From NCBI GenBank assembly GCA_041690255.1, contig JAWLHU010000007.1, positions 277,979 to 341,978 on the forward strand: a stretch of DNA of 64,000 bases, read 5' to 3'. The notes under the pieces were generated by a model. It did no database searches. It was not told the DNA's origin and worked only from the letters and a program-made list of their open reading frames with translations. The first letter of the stretch is position 1; each line of letters opens with the position of its first letter. The position numbers were made by a program, and so were the translations under genes. This document shows positions 8,068 through 17,117 of this stretch, one piece after another. This stretch comes from JAWLHU01 sp041690255 (lineage in GTDB: Bacteria > Bacillota > Sulfobacillia > Symbiobacteriales > Symbiobacteriaceae).

Positions 8068-10488
8068 ATGACTGAAAAGCGAACAGGGCGCCGGCGCAAT
8101 CGCGCTCGCCGCCTTTTTTGGAAGGCGAGCCTGGTCTCTGCACTTCTGGCCCTGGTGGGTTTGACGCTTGTCGGCTGCAGTGTGGCGGTTACGGCACCGT
8201 CGCTCAAGGAGCTGGATTGGTCACGAAGCACGGTCGTCTACGACCGGTCGGGCGAGGAGCTCTACCGTCTCCATGCGGGAGAGAACCGCACGCCGGTCAA
8301 GCTATCCGAGATTCCGAAGCACGTGCAAAATGCGTTTGTAGCGATAGAGGATCCGCACTTCCGGGAGCACTCCGGGATCAATCCGCGTGGCATTGCCCGG
8401 GCGGCCTGGCGTTCCGGGCTTCATGTACTGGGACTTCCGGGAGGGCGGCTGGAAGGTGGCTCCACGATTACGCAACAGTTGGCCCGAGATGGCTGGCTGA
8501 CGCAGGAGATATCGATCAAGCGAAAGCTGAACGAGGCCTGGGTCGCCATTCAACTGGAGCGCACATACTCGAAGGATCAGATCCTGGAGATGTACCTGAA
8601 CCAGATCTACTTCGGCAGGGGCGCCTACGGCATTGAGGCTGCCGCCCGTACCTTCTTCGGGAAGGAGGTCGGCGAGCTGACCCTCGCAGAGGGTGCACAG
8701 TTGGCTGGCATGATCAATGGGCCGAGCTATTTCGATCCCTATGAGCATCTTGAGGACTCCCTGGAGCGACGCAATCTCGTCCTCCAGGCGATGCTGAAGG
8801 AGAAGATGATCGGCCAGGAGGAGTACGAGCAGGCCAAGGCGGTCACCTGGGCTGAGCCGACCCTGGCAGGCGGAGTCAAGCGCTCCAACGATGGCAACGA
8901 CTTCGTCGACTACGTAATCTCGATCCTGCAGGATGCGCAGCCGGGTCTGGCAGAGCGGTACGGAATTGAGCTGGGCGATGTGGATTCGGTGGCGCGTGCA
9001 GGCCTTCAGGTCTACACCACCATGGATCCCAGGCTCCAGGCACTGGCTGAGCAGGCGGTCGATGAGCAGATGACGGCGGCCGACCAGCAGTATGGGATTC
9101 CCGCCGGCGGGCCGAAGCCTGAGGCCGCTGTGGTAGCGATCGACCCGAAGAACGGCCACGTGCTGGCCATGGTGGGCGGTCGGGAGCGATCGGGTATGCT
9201 GGAGTTCAACCGGGCCACCGACGCGCTGCGCCAGCCGGGCTCGGTGATCAAGCCCCTGGTCGCCTACATTCCTGCCCTGGATGCCGGCCTCTCCCCGGCC
9301 ACCATTCTGGACGATGCCCCGGTCATGCTCTCGAACGATGGAAAGACCGTCTGGCCGCAGAACTACGACTTCAAGTACTTGGGGCTGAAGCCGATGCGCT
9401 TCGGCGTGGAGCAGTCGATCAATCCCATGGCCGTCAGGGCCATGCAGGCCGCTGGCGGGCCTTCCAAGGCGGCGACCTATGCCCGCAAGTTCGGCCTGAC
9501 CACTATCGGCAAGGAAGATGAGAACCTGGCTCTGGCTCTGGGTGGCGTCTCGAAGGGCACCACCGTCCTGGACATCGCCTCTGCTTACAGCGGGATCGCC
9601 AACCTGGGCACCCGGGTCGATCCGGTCCTGATCACGAAGATCGTCGACCGTGATGGCCTGGTGATTTTCGAGACCCAACCGCACAAGGAACCGGTGGTAA
9701 AGCCCGCCACCGCTTACCTCATGATCGACATGATGAAGGACGTCGTGAAGAAGGGAACCGCCTATGGGTTTACCGGAGGCTTTAAGGGCTGGCCGGCGGC
9801 CGGAAAGACTGGCACGACGGAGAACAACCGGGACGCCTGGTTCACCGGCTTCACCCCGGACCTGGTCCTGACTGTCTGGAACGGTTACGATAATCCAGAC
9901 AACCACCTCCCCTGGACCGGCGCCTTTGTCCCGGTCAAGATCTGGAACCAGATCATGACCCAAGCGGTGACGGAGAAGCCCCCGGATTGGCCCCGCCCGG
10001 CCGATCTGGTCAGTGTGACGATCTGTCGTACCACGGGCATGCTGCCCAACGAGCTCTGCTCGAAGGATCAGGTGGGCCAGGAACTCTTCCGGAAGGGAAC
10101 CGAGCCGAAGAGTGTCGGCGACATGCTGGTCAAGGCAAAGGCGGTTCAGGTCACCCAGAAGACGCCCGACGGTAAGTCAACCTACCAGCAGTGGCTGCTC
10201 TGGCAGGCCGGTTGCCCCGGTACGCCGGTGGAGCGGGTCTTCATTAAGCGTCCGCAGGCCCGGGTGATGCATCCGACCGATCCGTGGAATCCGAAGTATG
10301 TCCCGCAGGATTCCTGGAATGAGTTGCCCACGGCCACCTGCCAGCGGACCGGATTCTGGGACTGGCTTCTGGGGCCGGGGAAGGAGGAGCCCGTCAAGCA
10401 GACACCGGACTCCTCTGGGCAGCAGAACCAGACGCCCGGACAGACCCAGACTCCGACCGAGACGAACAAGAAGCCTGGCAAGCCCTAG
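8068..10488 (+). CDS. Class A penicillin-binding protein (glycosyltransferase/transpeptidase)
   Basis: Bifunctional peptidoglycan synthase of 806 residues. A basic N-terminus and one hydrophobic segment (about 19-41) anchor it. The GT51 domain follows with the catalytic Glu94 in IEDPHF, then GGSTITQQLARD, KRKLNEAW and the EMYLNQIYFGRGAYGIEAAA motif. The transpeptidase domain has Ser392-V-I-K395, Ser450-I-N452 and K580-T-G. The C-terminal tail (about 770-806) is Pro/Gln/Thr-rich. The hydrophobic segment ends in LVGC with Cys37, which looks like a lipobox. Start ATG 8068 has GAGGGGGTG upstream. A terminator lies 8 bases past the stop, so the gene is probably transcribed alone. Confidence 0.94.
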   Translation: MTEKRTGRRRNRARRLFWKASLVSALLALVGLTLVGCSVAVTAPSLKELDWSRSTVVYDRSGEELYRLHAGENRTPVKLSEIPKHVQNAFVAIEDPHFREHSGINPRGIARAAWRSGLHVLGLPGGRLEGGSTITQQLARDGWLTQEISIKRKLNEAWVAIQLERTYSKDQILEMYLNQIYFGRGAYGIEAAARTFFGKEVGELTLAEGAQLAGMINGPSYFDPYEHLEDSLERRNLVLQAMLKEKMIGQEEYEQAKAVTWAEPTLAGGVKRSNDGNDFVDYVISILQDAQPGLAERYGIELGDVDSVARAGLQVYTTMDPRLQALAEQAVDEQMTAADQQYGIPAGGPKPEAAVVAIDPKNGHVLAMVGGRERSGMLEFNRATDALRQPGSVIKPLVAYIPALDAGLSPATILDDAPVMLSNDGKTVWPQNYDFKYLGLKPMRFGVEQSINPMAVRAMQAAGGPSKAATYARKFGLTTIGKEDENLALALGGVSKGTTVLDIASAYSGIANLGTRVDPVLITKIVDRDGLVIFETQPHKEPVVKPATAYLMIDMMKDVVKKGTAYGFTGGFKGWPAAGKTGTTENNRDAWFTGFTPDLVLTVWNGYDNPDNHLPWTGAFVPVKIWNQIMTQAVTEKPPDWPRPADLVSVTICRTTGMLPNELCSKDQVGQELFRKGTEPKSVGDMLVKAKAVQVTQKTPDGKSTYQQWLLWQAGCPGTPVERVFIKRPQARVMHPTDPWNPKYVPQDSWNELPTATCQRTGFWDWLLGPGKEEPVKQTPDSSGQQNQTPGQTQTPTETNKKPGKP

Positions 10489-10496
10489 ACTCATAG

Positions 10497-10530
10497 AGGG
10501 GACTCGCGAACTGTTCGCGAGTCCCCTTTC
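10497..10530 (+). terminator. Terminator after the class A PBP
   Basis: Perfect 14-base stem (10497-10510 with 10514-10527), 3-base loop, then TTTC. Confidence 0.9.
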
Positions 10531-10727
10531 GGTTACGCCGTCGTGCTTCTCTCCTCCGTTGATGCCCACTTCGCAGACAAGAGCAACCCTGACACAAGGG
10601 CTGGAAGTCTATTCGTTTGGCCTATTCGGACGTAGATCTACCGGATAGTTCGCTTCCCATATACTCAAATCTGGCAGGTAACCAATAACCGCTAGCGAAA
10701 AGGGGTGTCAGACTGAGAAATTCGGGC

Positions 10728-10813
10728 GTCGTGTCAGGGGCAAACCCGCCGCGAGGCGGGGGCGCAAAGCCACGGGACTCTCTGAGTCAGCCGGGTTACC
10801 ATTCGCACGGGTT
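10728..10813 (+). ncRNA. Cyclic di-GMP-I (GEMM-I) riboswitch
   Basis: The leader contains the conserved GEMM-I blocks in order: GGGGCAAACC (10737-10746), a GCGA tetraloop hairpin, GGCGCAAAGCC (10761-10771), a short variable hairpin closed by GACTC/GAGTC, and CAGCCGGGTTACC (10788-10800). These correspond to the P2 stem, the ligand-contacting CAAA segment and the 3' GTTACC strand. It precedes the soluble chemoreceptor-like gene. A 12-base palindrome CCCCCATGGGGG (10842-10853) covers the likely Shine-Dalgarno, so control may act on translation. The outer boundaries are approximate. Confidence 0.85.
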
Positions 10814-10841
10814 CCTTTCGCGCGGTGGCTCTTTACACGCA

Positions 10842-10853
10842 CCCCCATGGGGG
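10842..10853 (+). promoter_or_regulatory. Palindrome sequestering the ribosome-binding site
   Basis: CCCCCATGGGGG is self-complementary, and its GGGGG lies 9 bases before ATG 10863. It is a plausible expression platform for the riboswitch just upstream; this role is inferred. Confidence 0.45.
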
Positions 10854-10862
10854 CACCAACGC

Positions 10863-12476
10863 ATGGCTGCAGCTTATTTACTGGAAGAGTTGTTGCAGAA
10901 ACTAAACGAAGAACGGTCTGATCTTCCCGCACTGCGGGCCCTCAGGGCCCAGGAACCGGGCTCCGCTGAGTTACAGGCCTTCCTGGAGCGGATCACAGCT
11001 GTCCTGTGCACGCTGGACCAAGCGATCACCAAAATGGGCGTCAAGGAGGCGCTGCACGTCCTGCAGATCAGGCGCCTCACCGAGCTGATGGACGCACAGA
11101 ATGGTGACATCGAGCGGCTCGGCGTAGGGGTGGAGGAGTTGGCGCAGGGCGTCACCCGGGTCGCAGAGGACACGCATCAGGCGGCGGAGGCAGCCGCCCG
11201 CATGAAGGAGGCTGGCGCCCAGAGCCTGCAAGTGTTGGACCACGTGCTTGGCGCCATGGGTGACCTTGAGGGCGAAGCCCGCACGGCGCAGGAGCAGGTC
11301 GGCAACCTTGTCCATGAGACCCGAGCCGCCGTCGAGGGCCTGAAAGCGATCCGCGGTGTCGCTGCTACCAGCCAGTTATTGGCGCTGAACGCAGCGATTC
11401 AGGCCGCCCACGCCAACGACAGGGCATTCGCCGTCGTGGCCCAGGAGATGCGCCGACTGGCCGATCGCACCGAGCACCTGGGCAAGCAGATCGAGGCACA
11501 GGTGAGCGGCATGGAGGCGGCGATTTCGGCCGCGGCTACCGCCATGCAGTCCATGGCGAAGACGGCTGAGCGGACGGGATTGCAGGCCCGTGAGGCCTCT
11601 GGTGGGCTGAGTGAGGTGCACGGGCTCCTGGACCACGTCTCGGAGGCGGTGCAGTCGATTGCGGCCGTCGCAGAGGAGCAGGCAGCCGCCACCGAGGAGA
11701 TGGCAGCTACAGCACAGGACCTGAGTCAGCGCGTTCATGCGGTGAATGAGTCGCTTGACCTCACCCGTAATCTGGCGATATCCGACGTGACCGAACAGGC
11801 TCAGGCGGCTTTAGGCCAGTTCCGCATTGGCAGTCAGGCTGATCGCATGCGCCAACTGCTGGACGATGCTGCCCGGCGGGTGGAGGCGACCGTGGAGTCC
11901 ATTCTGGAGCGGGGAGCGGTCAACCAGAACGATCTCTGGGACTACAACTACCAGGAGCTGAAGGGGTCACAGATCGCCACCCTGGGCCGTCTCTTCCGGG
12001 TCGATCGGGTCCCGCCGGAGGGCTTCGCTCCGCCGAAGTACAAGACGGCCTATGACCAGAAGATCGATCAGCCCTTGATCGATATTATGGACCACGTCAT
12101 TGCCAGCGGCAGACTCCAGTTCTGTACGGTCATTGACCTGAATGCCTTCGCTATTGCCCATGGCCGTAACATGGTCCAGGACTGGACGGGCGATTATGAG
12201 CAGGACCTGCGGGGCAACCGTATCAAGCGGATCTTCATCGCAGATCCAAGCGCACGCAAGGCTGCCCGAGTAGCACTCCCTGACCGTCTGGTGGCCCGGG
12301 AGCGGGTTACTCAGAGTGACCTGCAGGCCCTTCCGGGGCCGGAGGGGGCACGTCCATTCCTCCTTCAGACCTACGCCCTCGATTCCGGCGCTGTTGTCCT
12401 GGCAATGGCCATGCCGCTCTTCATTCAAGGCCGCCGATGGGCCGTGATCCGCATTGGCTACGATCCCGAAGTGTAG
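10863..12476 (+). CDS. Soluble methyl-accepting chemotaxis-type protein with C-terminal Cache/PAS-like sensor
   Basis: Cytoplasmic chemoreceptor-like protein of 537 residues with no membrane helix. Residues about 1-320 are helical coiled coil with the MCP hairpin-tip signature TSQLLALNAAIQAAHAN followed by FAVVAQEMRRLADRT. After the coiled coil comes a C-terminal sensor-like domain (about 355-537) with YKTAYDQKIDQPLIDIMDHV, LQFCTVIDLNAFAIAH, DLRGNRIKRIFIAD and terminal WAVIRIGYDPEV, the arrangement of soluble MCPs with a C-terminal ligand domain. The tip departs from the usual glutamate-rich consensus, so CheA coupling is not certain. Start ATG 10863 is chosen because the longer frame from 10731 runs through the riboswitch. 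Expression is probably set by c-di-GMP. Confidence 0.85.
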   Translation: MAAAYLLEELLQKLNEERSDLPALRALRAQEPGSAELQAFLERITAVLCTLDQAITKMGVKEALHVLQIRRLTELMDAQNGDIERLGVGVEELAQGVTRVAEDTHQAAEAAARMKEAGAQSLQVLDHVLGAMGDLEGEARTAQEQVGNLVHETRAAVEGLKAIRGVAATSQLLALNAAIQAAHANDRAFAVVAQEMRRLADRTEHLGKQIEAQVSGMEAAISAAATAMQSMAKTAERTGLQAREASGGLSEVHGLLDHVSEAVQSIAAVAEEQAAATEEMAATAQDLSQRVHAVNESLDLTRNLAISDVTEQAQAALGQFRIGSQADRMRQLLDDAARRVEATVESILERGAVNQNDLWDYNYQELKGSQIATLGRLFRVDRVPPEGFAPPKYKTAYDQKIDQPLIDIMDHVIASGRLQFCTVIDLNAFAIAHGRNMVQDWTGDYEQDLRGNRIKRIFIADPSARKAARVALPDRLVARERVTQSDLQALPGPEGARPFLLQTYALDSGAVVLAMAMPLFIQGRRWAVIRIGYDPEV

Positions 12477-12494
12477 GTAGACCCGTTACGAATG

Positions 12495-12527
12495 AGGGAC
12501 TCTCGACATCGTCGTGAGTCCCTTTTG
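12495..12527 (+). terminator. Terminator after the chemoreceptor-like gene
   Basis: Stem 12495-12507 with 12511-12523 (one mismatch), loop ATC, then TTTT. Confidence 0.85.
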
Positions 12528-12676
12528 TCGGTACGCCTCGCAGTTGGCGTAGCTAGGGAGTTCAAGTCTCCCCTGTCCCCACGCTCGTAGACGGGGACTG
12601 TAGCCTAAGCGTCTGTTGCGGCCCAAGCTGAGCCGTGGTCGAGATAGACCCCGGCCGGGTCGTCGCCGCGCCGCCC

Positions 12677-12705
12677 TTGACTTTCGCAAGCCTGTGGGGG
12701 ATAAT
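12677..12705 (+). promoter_or_regulatory. Sigma-A-type promoter for the leuS T-box transcript
   Basis: TTGACT (-35, 12677-12682), 17-base spacer, GATAAT (-10, 12700-12705). It sits just upstream of the T-box leader. The interval 12530-12676 holds no gene that I can recognise. Confidence 0.75.
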
Positions 12706-12724
12706 GGATCTCGTTATTCATCTC

Positions 12725-12985
12725 TCAAAGTGTAAAAGACGGCGTTGATGGGGCCCCTCGATCAGCCTCCCTTTCAGAGAGCCGCCGGATGGTGCAAGGC
12801 GGCAGCGGGTGCCGGTCGAATCTCCCCCCTGAGCCGTGCGGGCGAACCAATCGCAGTAGTCCGCACCGGGGTCCGGCCCGTTACAGCCGGCGCAAGCAGG
12901 GCCCTCCCAGAAGGGCCAAGCAGGGTGGTACCGCGGGAGCAAACAGGCTCTCGTCCCTTCTCACAGGGGCGAGAGCCGTTTTTAT
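12725..12985 (+). ncRNA. T-box leader of leuS
   Basis: tRNA-sensing leader. It shows the T-box antiterminator motif AGGGTGGTACCGCGG (12922-12936) and a competing terminator hairpin (12946-12957 with 12966-12977) followed by five T. Stem I begins near AGAGAGCCGCC (12776). The likely specifier is CTC (Leu) at 12822-12824, in the context GAATCTCCCC, by analogy with leucine T-boxes. Uncharged tRNA-Leu would pair with the specifier and the antiterminator bulge and allow read-through into leuS. The exact specifier register is an inference. Confidence 0.9.
12946..12984 (+). terminator. T-box-controlled terminator before leuS
   Basis: Stem GGCTCTCGTCCC with GGGGCGAGAGCC (one G-T pair), then GTTTTTATTT. 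Its 5' strand is adjacent to the antiterminator element. Confidence 0.88.
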
Positions 12986-13019
12986 TTGCCTGGTTTATCA
13001 ACAAGGAGGCCCAAAGAGT

Positions 13020-15608
13020 ATGGCAGAGGAACGTTTTGACTTCCGAGAAGCTGAACCCCGCTGGCAGCAGAAGTGGGATCAGGAGGGCATCTATAAGGTT
13101 GAGCGTGACCCGAACAAGCCCAAGTACTACGCCCTCGCCATGTTCCCCTATCCCTCGGGCAAGCTGCACATGGGCCATGTCCGCAACTACTCTATTGTTG
13201 ACGTGATCGCCCGCTTCCGGCGGATGAAGGGCTATAACGTCCTGCACCCCATGGGCTACGACTCCTTCGGTATGCCGGCCGAGAACGCCGCCATTCAGAA
13301 GGGCGTCAGCCCCGCGGTCTGGACCAAGTCGAACATTGCCGAAATGACCGAGCAGTTGAAGCAGCTCGGCTACTCCTACGACTGGGACCGTGCGGTCTAC
13401 ACCTATCGTGAGGACTACTACAAGTGGACCCAGTGGCTCTTCCTCCAGTTCTACAGGCAGGGCCTGGCCTACAAGAAGACCGCCCCGGTCAACTGGTGCC
13501 CCTCCTGCCAGACCGTGCTCGCCAACGAGCAGGTGGTGGACGGCAAGTGCTGGCGCTGCGACTCCGACGTGACCAAGAACAACCTCTCCCAGTGGTTCTT
13601 CAAGATCACCCAGTACGCCGATGAACTGCTGGAGGATCTGCGCCTGCTGGAGAAGGGCTGGCCGGACCGGGTCCGCACCATGCAGGAGAACTGGATCGGC
13701 CGCTCCGAGGGCGCCAAGGTGGCCTTCACCCTGGAGGCCACTGGCGATAAGATCCCGGTCTTCACCACGCGGCCTGACACCATCTACGGTGTGACCTTTA
13801 TGGTCGTTGCACCCGAGCACCCCATCGTCGAGAAGATCATCGAAAGTGGTCTGATTGATGGTGACCGCGTGACTGCCATCCGCGCTTTCCAGGAGAAGAT
13901 GAAGTCGCTCAACGAGATCGCCCGCACGTCCACCGAGGCTGAGAAGGAAGGCCTCTACCTGGGTGTCGATGTGACCAACCCGTTCGATGGCGAGAAGGCA
14001 CAGCTCTGGATCGCCAACTATGTCCTCATGGATTACGGCACCGGTGCTGTTATGGGCGTGCCGGCCCACGACCAGCGCGACTTCGAGTTCGCCAAGAAGT
14101 TTGGCATGGAGATCAAGGTGGTCATCCAGGACGCCGCGGGCACGGTGGATGCGGCCACCATGACCGAGGCCTATGCTGAGCCCGGCGCCATGGTCAACTC
14201 CGGCCCGTTCGACGGCACCCCCAACCTGGAGGGGATCGCCAAGGTAGCCGCCTTCGCTCAGGAGCAGGGCTTCGGCGAGAAGACGATCACCTACCGGCTG
14301 CGCGACTGGCTGATCAGCCGGCAGCGGGCCTGGGGCGCCCCGATCCCCATCGTCTACTGCGACAAGTGTGGCACCCAGCCCGTGCCCGAGAGCGAACTGC
14401 CGGTCCGGATTCCGGACGACCTGAACTTCACCGGCGAAGGCGGCTCCCCGCTACGCCGGCACGAGGGCTTCATGAACGCCACCTGCCCCTCCTGCGGCGG
14501 CCCGGCCCGCCGGGAGACCGACACCATGGACACCTTTGTCGATTCCTCCTGGTACTACCTGCGGTATGCCGATGCCAACAACGCAGAGAAGGCCTGGAAT
14601 CCGGAAGATGTGGACTACTGGATGTCGGTCGACCAGTACGTGGGCGGCATTGAGCACGCCGTGCTCCACCTGCTCTACTCCCGCTTCTTCACCAAGGTCC
14701 TGCGGGACATGGGGTATGTGAAGGTCGACGAGCCCTTCTCGGCCCTGCTCACCCAGGGCATGGTGCTGAAGGACGGCTCCAAGATGTCCAAGTCCAAGGG
14801 CAACACCGTCTCCCCCGAGGAGATGATCGAGAAGTACGGCGCGGACGCCTGCCGCCTCTTCATCATGTTTGCCGCTCCGCCGGAGAGGGACCTGAACTGG
14901 TCTGATGCCGGCATTGAGGGCGCCTACCGCTTCGTCAACCGGTTCTACCGCATGGTCATGTCGGCCCTTCCTGCTTACCAGCACGCCCGTTCACTGCTGC
15001 CCGTTCACATGGGTAACCTGGCCGGCTTTATGGGCGCCCTGACCGAGCAGGAGATCGCCGACGGGCTCAGGAAGGCGGAGCCGAACCTGACCCCGGAGGA
15101 CAAGGAACTGCGGCGGATGATCCACGCCACGGTCAAGCGGATCACCAACGACCTGCATGACCGCTTCGCCTTCAACACCGCCATCTCCGGTCTCATGGAG
15201 ATGACGAACGCGATCTACGCCTACCGCGATAAGCTGGATGCGGAGGACTGGAACCTGCGCACCCTGGTCCTCGCGGAGGCGATCCAGAAGGCGATCCTGA
15301 TCATCGCCCCGTTCTGCCCGCATCTGGCCGACGAGCTGTGGTCGAAGCTTGGCTACCAGGAGTCGATCCATCTGCATGCCTGGCCCGACTTTGACGAGAA
15401 CGTCGCCCGGGCTGAATCAGTCGAGATCGTGTTGCAGATCAACGGCAAGGTCCGTGACCGCCTGGAGGTCCCTGCTGGCATTACCGCCGCCGAAATGGAG
15501 CAGGTCGCCCTCGCATCCGACAAGGTAAAGGCCCTGATCGACGGCAAGCAGGTAGTCAAGGTGATCCCGGTTCCGGGCAAGCTGGTCAATATCGTGGTGA
15601 AGGGCTAA
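13020..15608 (+). CDS. leuS: Leucyl-tRNA synthetase
   Basis: Class I synthetase charging tRNA-Leu, 862 residues, of the usual bacterial length. The HIGH-type motif is H50-M-G-H53 (HMGHVRNYS). A zinc-binding region (WCPSCQTVLANEQVV, then CWRC), the CP1 editing domain (about 225-420, with TTRPDTIYGVTFMV and YGTGAVMGVPAHDQRD), and KMSKS at 588-592 follow. The C-terminal anticodon-binding and LeuS C-domains end in GKLVNIVVKG. Start ATG 13020 follows AAGGAGG; a longer frame opens upstream but lies inside the T-box leader. Regulated by the T-box. Terminator-like hairpin immediately downstream. Confidence 0.97.
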   Translation: MAEERFDFREAEPRWQQKWDQEGIYKVERDPNKPKYYALAMFPYPSGKLHMGHVRNYSIVDVIARFRRMKGYNVLHPMGYDSFGMPAENAAIQKGVSPAVWTKSNIAEMTEQLKQLGYSYDWDRAVYTYREDYYKWTQWLFLQFYRQGLAYKKTAPVNWCPSCQTVLANEQVVDGKCWRCDSDVTKNNLSQWFFKITQYADELLEDLRLLEKGWPDRVRTMQENWIGRSEGAKVAFTLEATGDKIPVFTTRPDTIYGVTFMVVAPEHPIVEKIIESGLIDGDRVTAIRAFQEKMKSLNEIARTSTEAEKEGLYLGVDVTNPFDGEKAQLWIANYVLMDYGTGAVMGVPAHDQRDFEFAKKFGMEIKVVIQDAAGTVDAATMTEAYAEPGAMVNSGPFDGTPNLEGIAKVAAFAQEQGFGEKTITYRLRDWLISRQRAWGAPIPIVYCDKCGTQPVPESELPVRIPDDLNFTGEGGSPLRRHEGFMNATCPSCGGPARRETDTMDTFVDSSWYYLRYADANNAEKAWNPEDVDYWMSVDQYVGGIEHAVLHLLYSRFFTKVLRDMGYVKVDEPFSALLTQGMVLKDGSKMSKSKGNTVSPEEMIEKYGADACRLFIMFAAPPERDLNWSDAGIEGAYRFVNRFYRMVMSALPAYQHARSLLPVHMGNLAGFMGALTEQEIADGLRKAEPNLTPEDKELRRMIHATVKRITNDLHDRFAFNTAISGLMEMTNAIYAYRDKLDAEDWNLRTLVLAEAIQKAILIIAPFCPHLADELWSKLGYQESIHLHAWPDFDENVARAESVEIVLQINGKVRDRLEVPAGITAAEMEQVALASDKVKALIDGKQVVKVIPVPGKLVNIVVKG

Positions 15609-15623
15609 GGCCCACGCAGAGAT

Positions 15624-15660
15624 CCGGCCGCCCCGTCGCAGGGGTGGCCGGAGTCGTTTT
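15624..15660 (+). terminator. Hairpin terminator after leuS
   Basis: CCGGCCGCCCC (15624-15634) pairs with GGGGTGGCCGG (15641-15651), followed by a short TTTT that also borders the next ribosome site. Confidence 0.7.
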
Positions 15661-15672
15661 GGAGGGGATGCT

Positions 15673-16221
15673 ATGCGCATCGGGCTGATCAGCGATACCC
15701 ATATGCCAAAGCGGGCGAAGGCGATCCCGCAGGAGGTGCTGGACGCCTTCGCCGGAGCGGATCTGATCCTCCACGCTGGCGACCTGGTCGACCCGCAGGT
15801 CCTGGAGCCGCTCGAGGCCATCGCACCGGTGGTCGCAGTGGCCGGAAATAACGATCCGGCTGCCGTCATCGATAAATGGGGATGGAAGCGCGTCCTCGAG
15901 TTGGAGGGCTACCGGATCGGGCTGGTCCACGGCCACGAAGGGAAGGGCACCAACACGGTGGCCCGAGCGCTCTCCCAGTTTCCGAACGATGTCGGTGTGG
16001 TCGTTTTCGGCCACAGCCACAGTGCTTACAACGAGTGGCACGGCAGCATCCTTGCGGTCAATCCTGGCTCCCCAACTGATCGGCGTCGCTGGTCACCGGG
16101 TTACTCCTATGGTCTGCTCTACCTGGAGCCCACCGGGCCGCGCGCAGAGATCCGCTTCCTGGCTCGCCAGGCGGCAGGGCCGCGTAGTTCGGAGCGAACG
16201 CCCCAGGGTCAAGAGACCTGA
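15673..16221 (+). CDS. YfcE/MJ0936-type metallophosphodiesterase
   Basis: Small calcineurin-like phosphoesterase of 182 residues. All family metal-binding motifs are present in order: D-x-H in LISDTHMP (residues 8-10), GD in LHAGDLVD, GNND at about 59-62, H in GLVHGHEGKG, and GHSH (about 115-118). Members are Mn-dependent phosphodiesterases of uncertain physiological substrate, sometimes written YsnB/YfcE. GGAGGGG lies 7 bases before ATG 15673. The last 15 residues are a polar extension past the usual end. Confidence 0.88.
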   Translation: MRIGLISDTHMPKRAKAIPQEVLDAFAGADLILHAGDLVDPQVLEPLEAIAPVVAVAGNNDPAAVIDKWGWKRVLELEGYRIGLVHGHEGKGTNTVARALSQFPNDVGVVVFGHSHSAYNEWHGSILAVNPGSPTDRRRWSPGYSYGLLYLEPTGPRAEIRFLARQAAGPRSSERTPQGQET

Positions 16222-16322
16222 AGTGCGGTCCGAGTCACGTGGGTAAATCCGTTGGATCAGGCTTAGCACTGCCGCCCGTTGGGGAGACTAGCGCGAGGAA
16301 ACCCAGCGGGAGGAGAATGCGG

Positions 16323-17066
16323 ATGGCCGAGCACCAGAGTCTGAACCAGGACCGTCAGAAGCCCTTCAACCCACCGGGGGTACAGGAACCGTTTAACAAT
16401 GACCTTCATCTCATGAAGGAGGTGAAGGATGCCCTCCTCACCCAGACCGACTCCGCCGGCATTGATATCAAAGTCTCTGCGGAAGATGGCTGGGTCCGGC
16501 TCTATGGTGTGGTCGATGTCCTCTCACACAAGACGACCGCCGAGGAGATCGCCCGGAAGATTCCCGGGGTAAGGCGGATCGAGAACGACATCACCGTTGC
16601 GAACGAGGAGACATACACAGACAAGGATCTGCTCCGACATCTCACCGAGAAGCTGACCAAGTTTCCCGAGTACCGGAACATAGGGGCGCGGGTCCACAAG
16701 GGCGTCGTCAGCCTGGTTGGTCACGCTGGCAGCTATGGTGACATTCAGGAGGCCACGCGCATATGCGAGAAGGTCCCCGGCGTGAAGGAGGTCAAGGTCC
16801 TTCGGGTCAAGGTCGGCGAGGGCGAGAAGGAGGACGACGCCGATGTCTCCCGGACCGCCGAGCGGCTCCTCGACCAGTTGGGGTACAATCACCAACTCTT
16901 TGAGGTCTACGCCGATGCCGGCGTGCTCTTTGTAAAAGGTCTGGTTCCGACCAAGGCGGACAAGAGTCGGATCAAGACAGAGATGCACAAGATCCCCGGG
17001 GTGGACAAGCTAGAGGCGCTGCTTGTCCCCGAGGAGGATATGCTCCAGGAAGAGGACCTCCACTAG
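16323..17066 (+). CDS. Triple BON-domain protein
   Basis: Protein of 247 residues with three BON-like modules: about 25-95 (VKDALLTQTD, ending VRRIENDITVAN), about 102-170 (LLRHLTEKLTKFPEYRNIGA, ending VKEVKVLRVKV), and about 178-243 (AERLLDQLGYNHQL, ending VDKLEALLVPEED). BON domains bind phospholipids or ligands and are often on osmotic-stress and envelope proteins. No signal peptide or membrane helix is seen, so it is probably cytoplasmic. Start ATG 16323 follows GGGAGGAG; longer in-frame starts exist at 16239 and 16317. Function unknown. Confidence 0.75.
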   Translation: MAEHQSLNQDRQKPFNPPGVQEPFNNDLHLMKEVKDALLTQTDSAGIDIKVSAEDGWVRLYGVVDVLSHKTTAEEIARKIPGVRRIENDITVANEETYTDKDLLRHLTEKLTKFPEYRNIGARVHKGVVSLVGHAGSYGDIQEATRICEKVPGVKEVKVLRVKVGEGEKEDDADVSRTAERLLDQLGYNHQLFEVYADAGVLFVKGLVPTKADKSRIKTEMHKIPGVDKLEALLVPEEDMLQEEDLH

Positions 17067-17117
17067 AAGGAAAATCATGGAAGATCGCCGAATCCCCTCA
17101 CTGGGGGTGTGAGGGGA

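Noticed and set aside
12545..12600. T-arm-like sequence GGGAG-TTCAAGT-CTCCC resembling a tRNA 3' end
   Set aside because: No matching acceptor 5' strand, D-arm or anticodon arm could be placed upstream; probably chance or a remnant.
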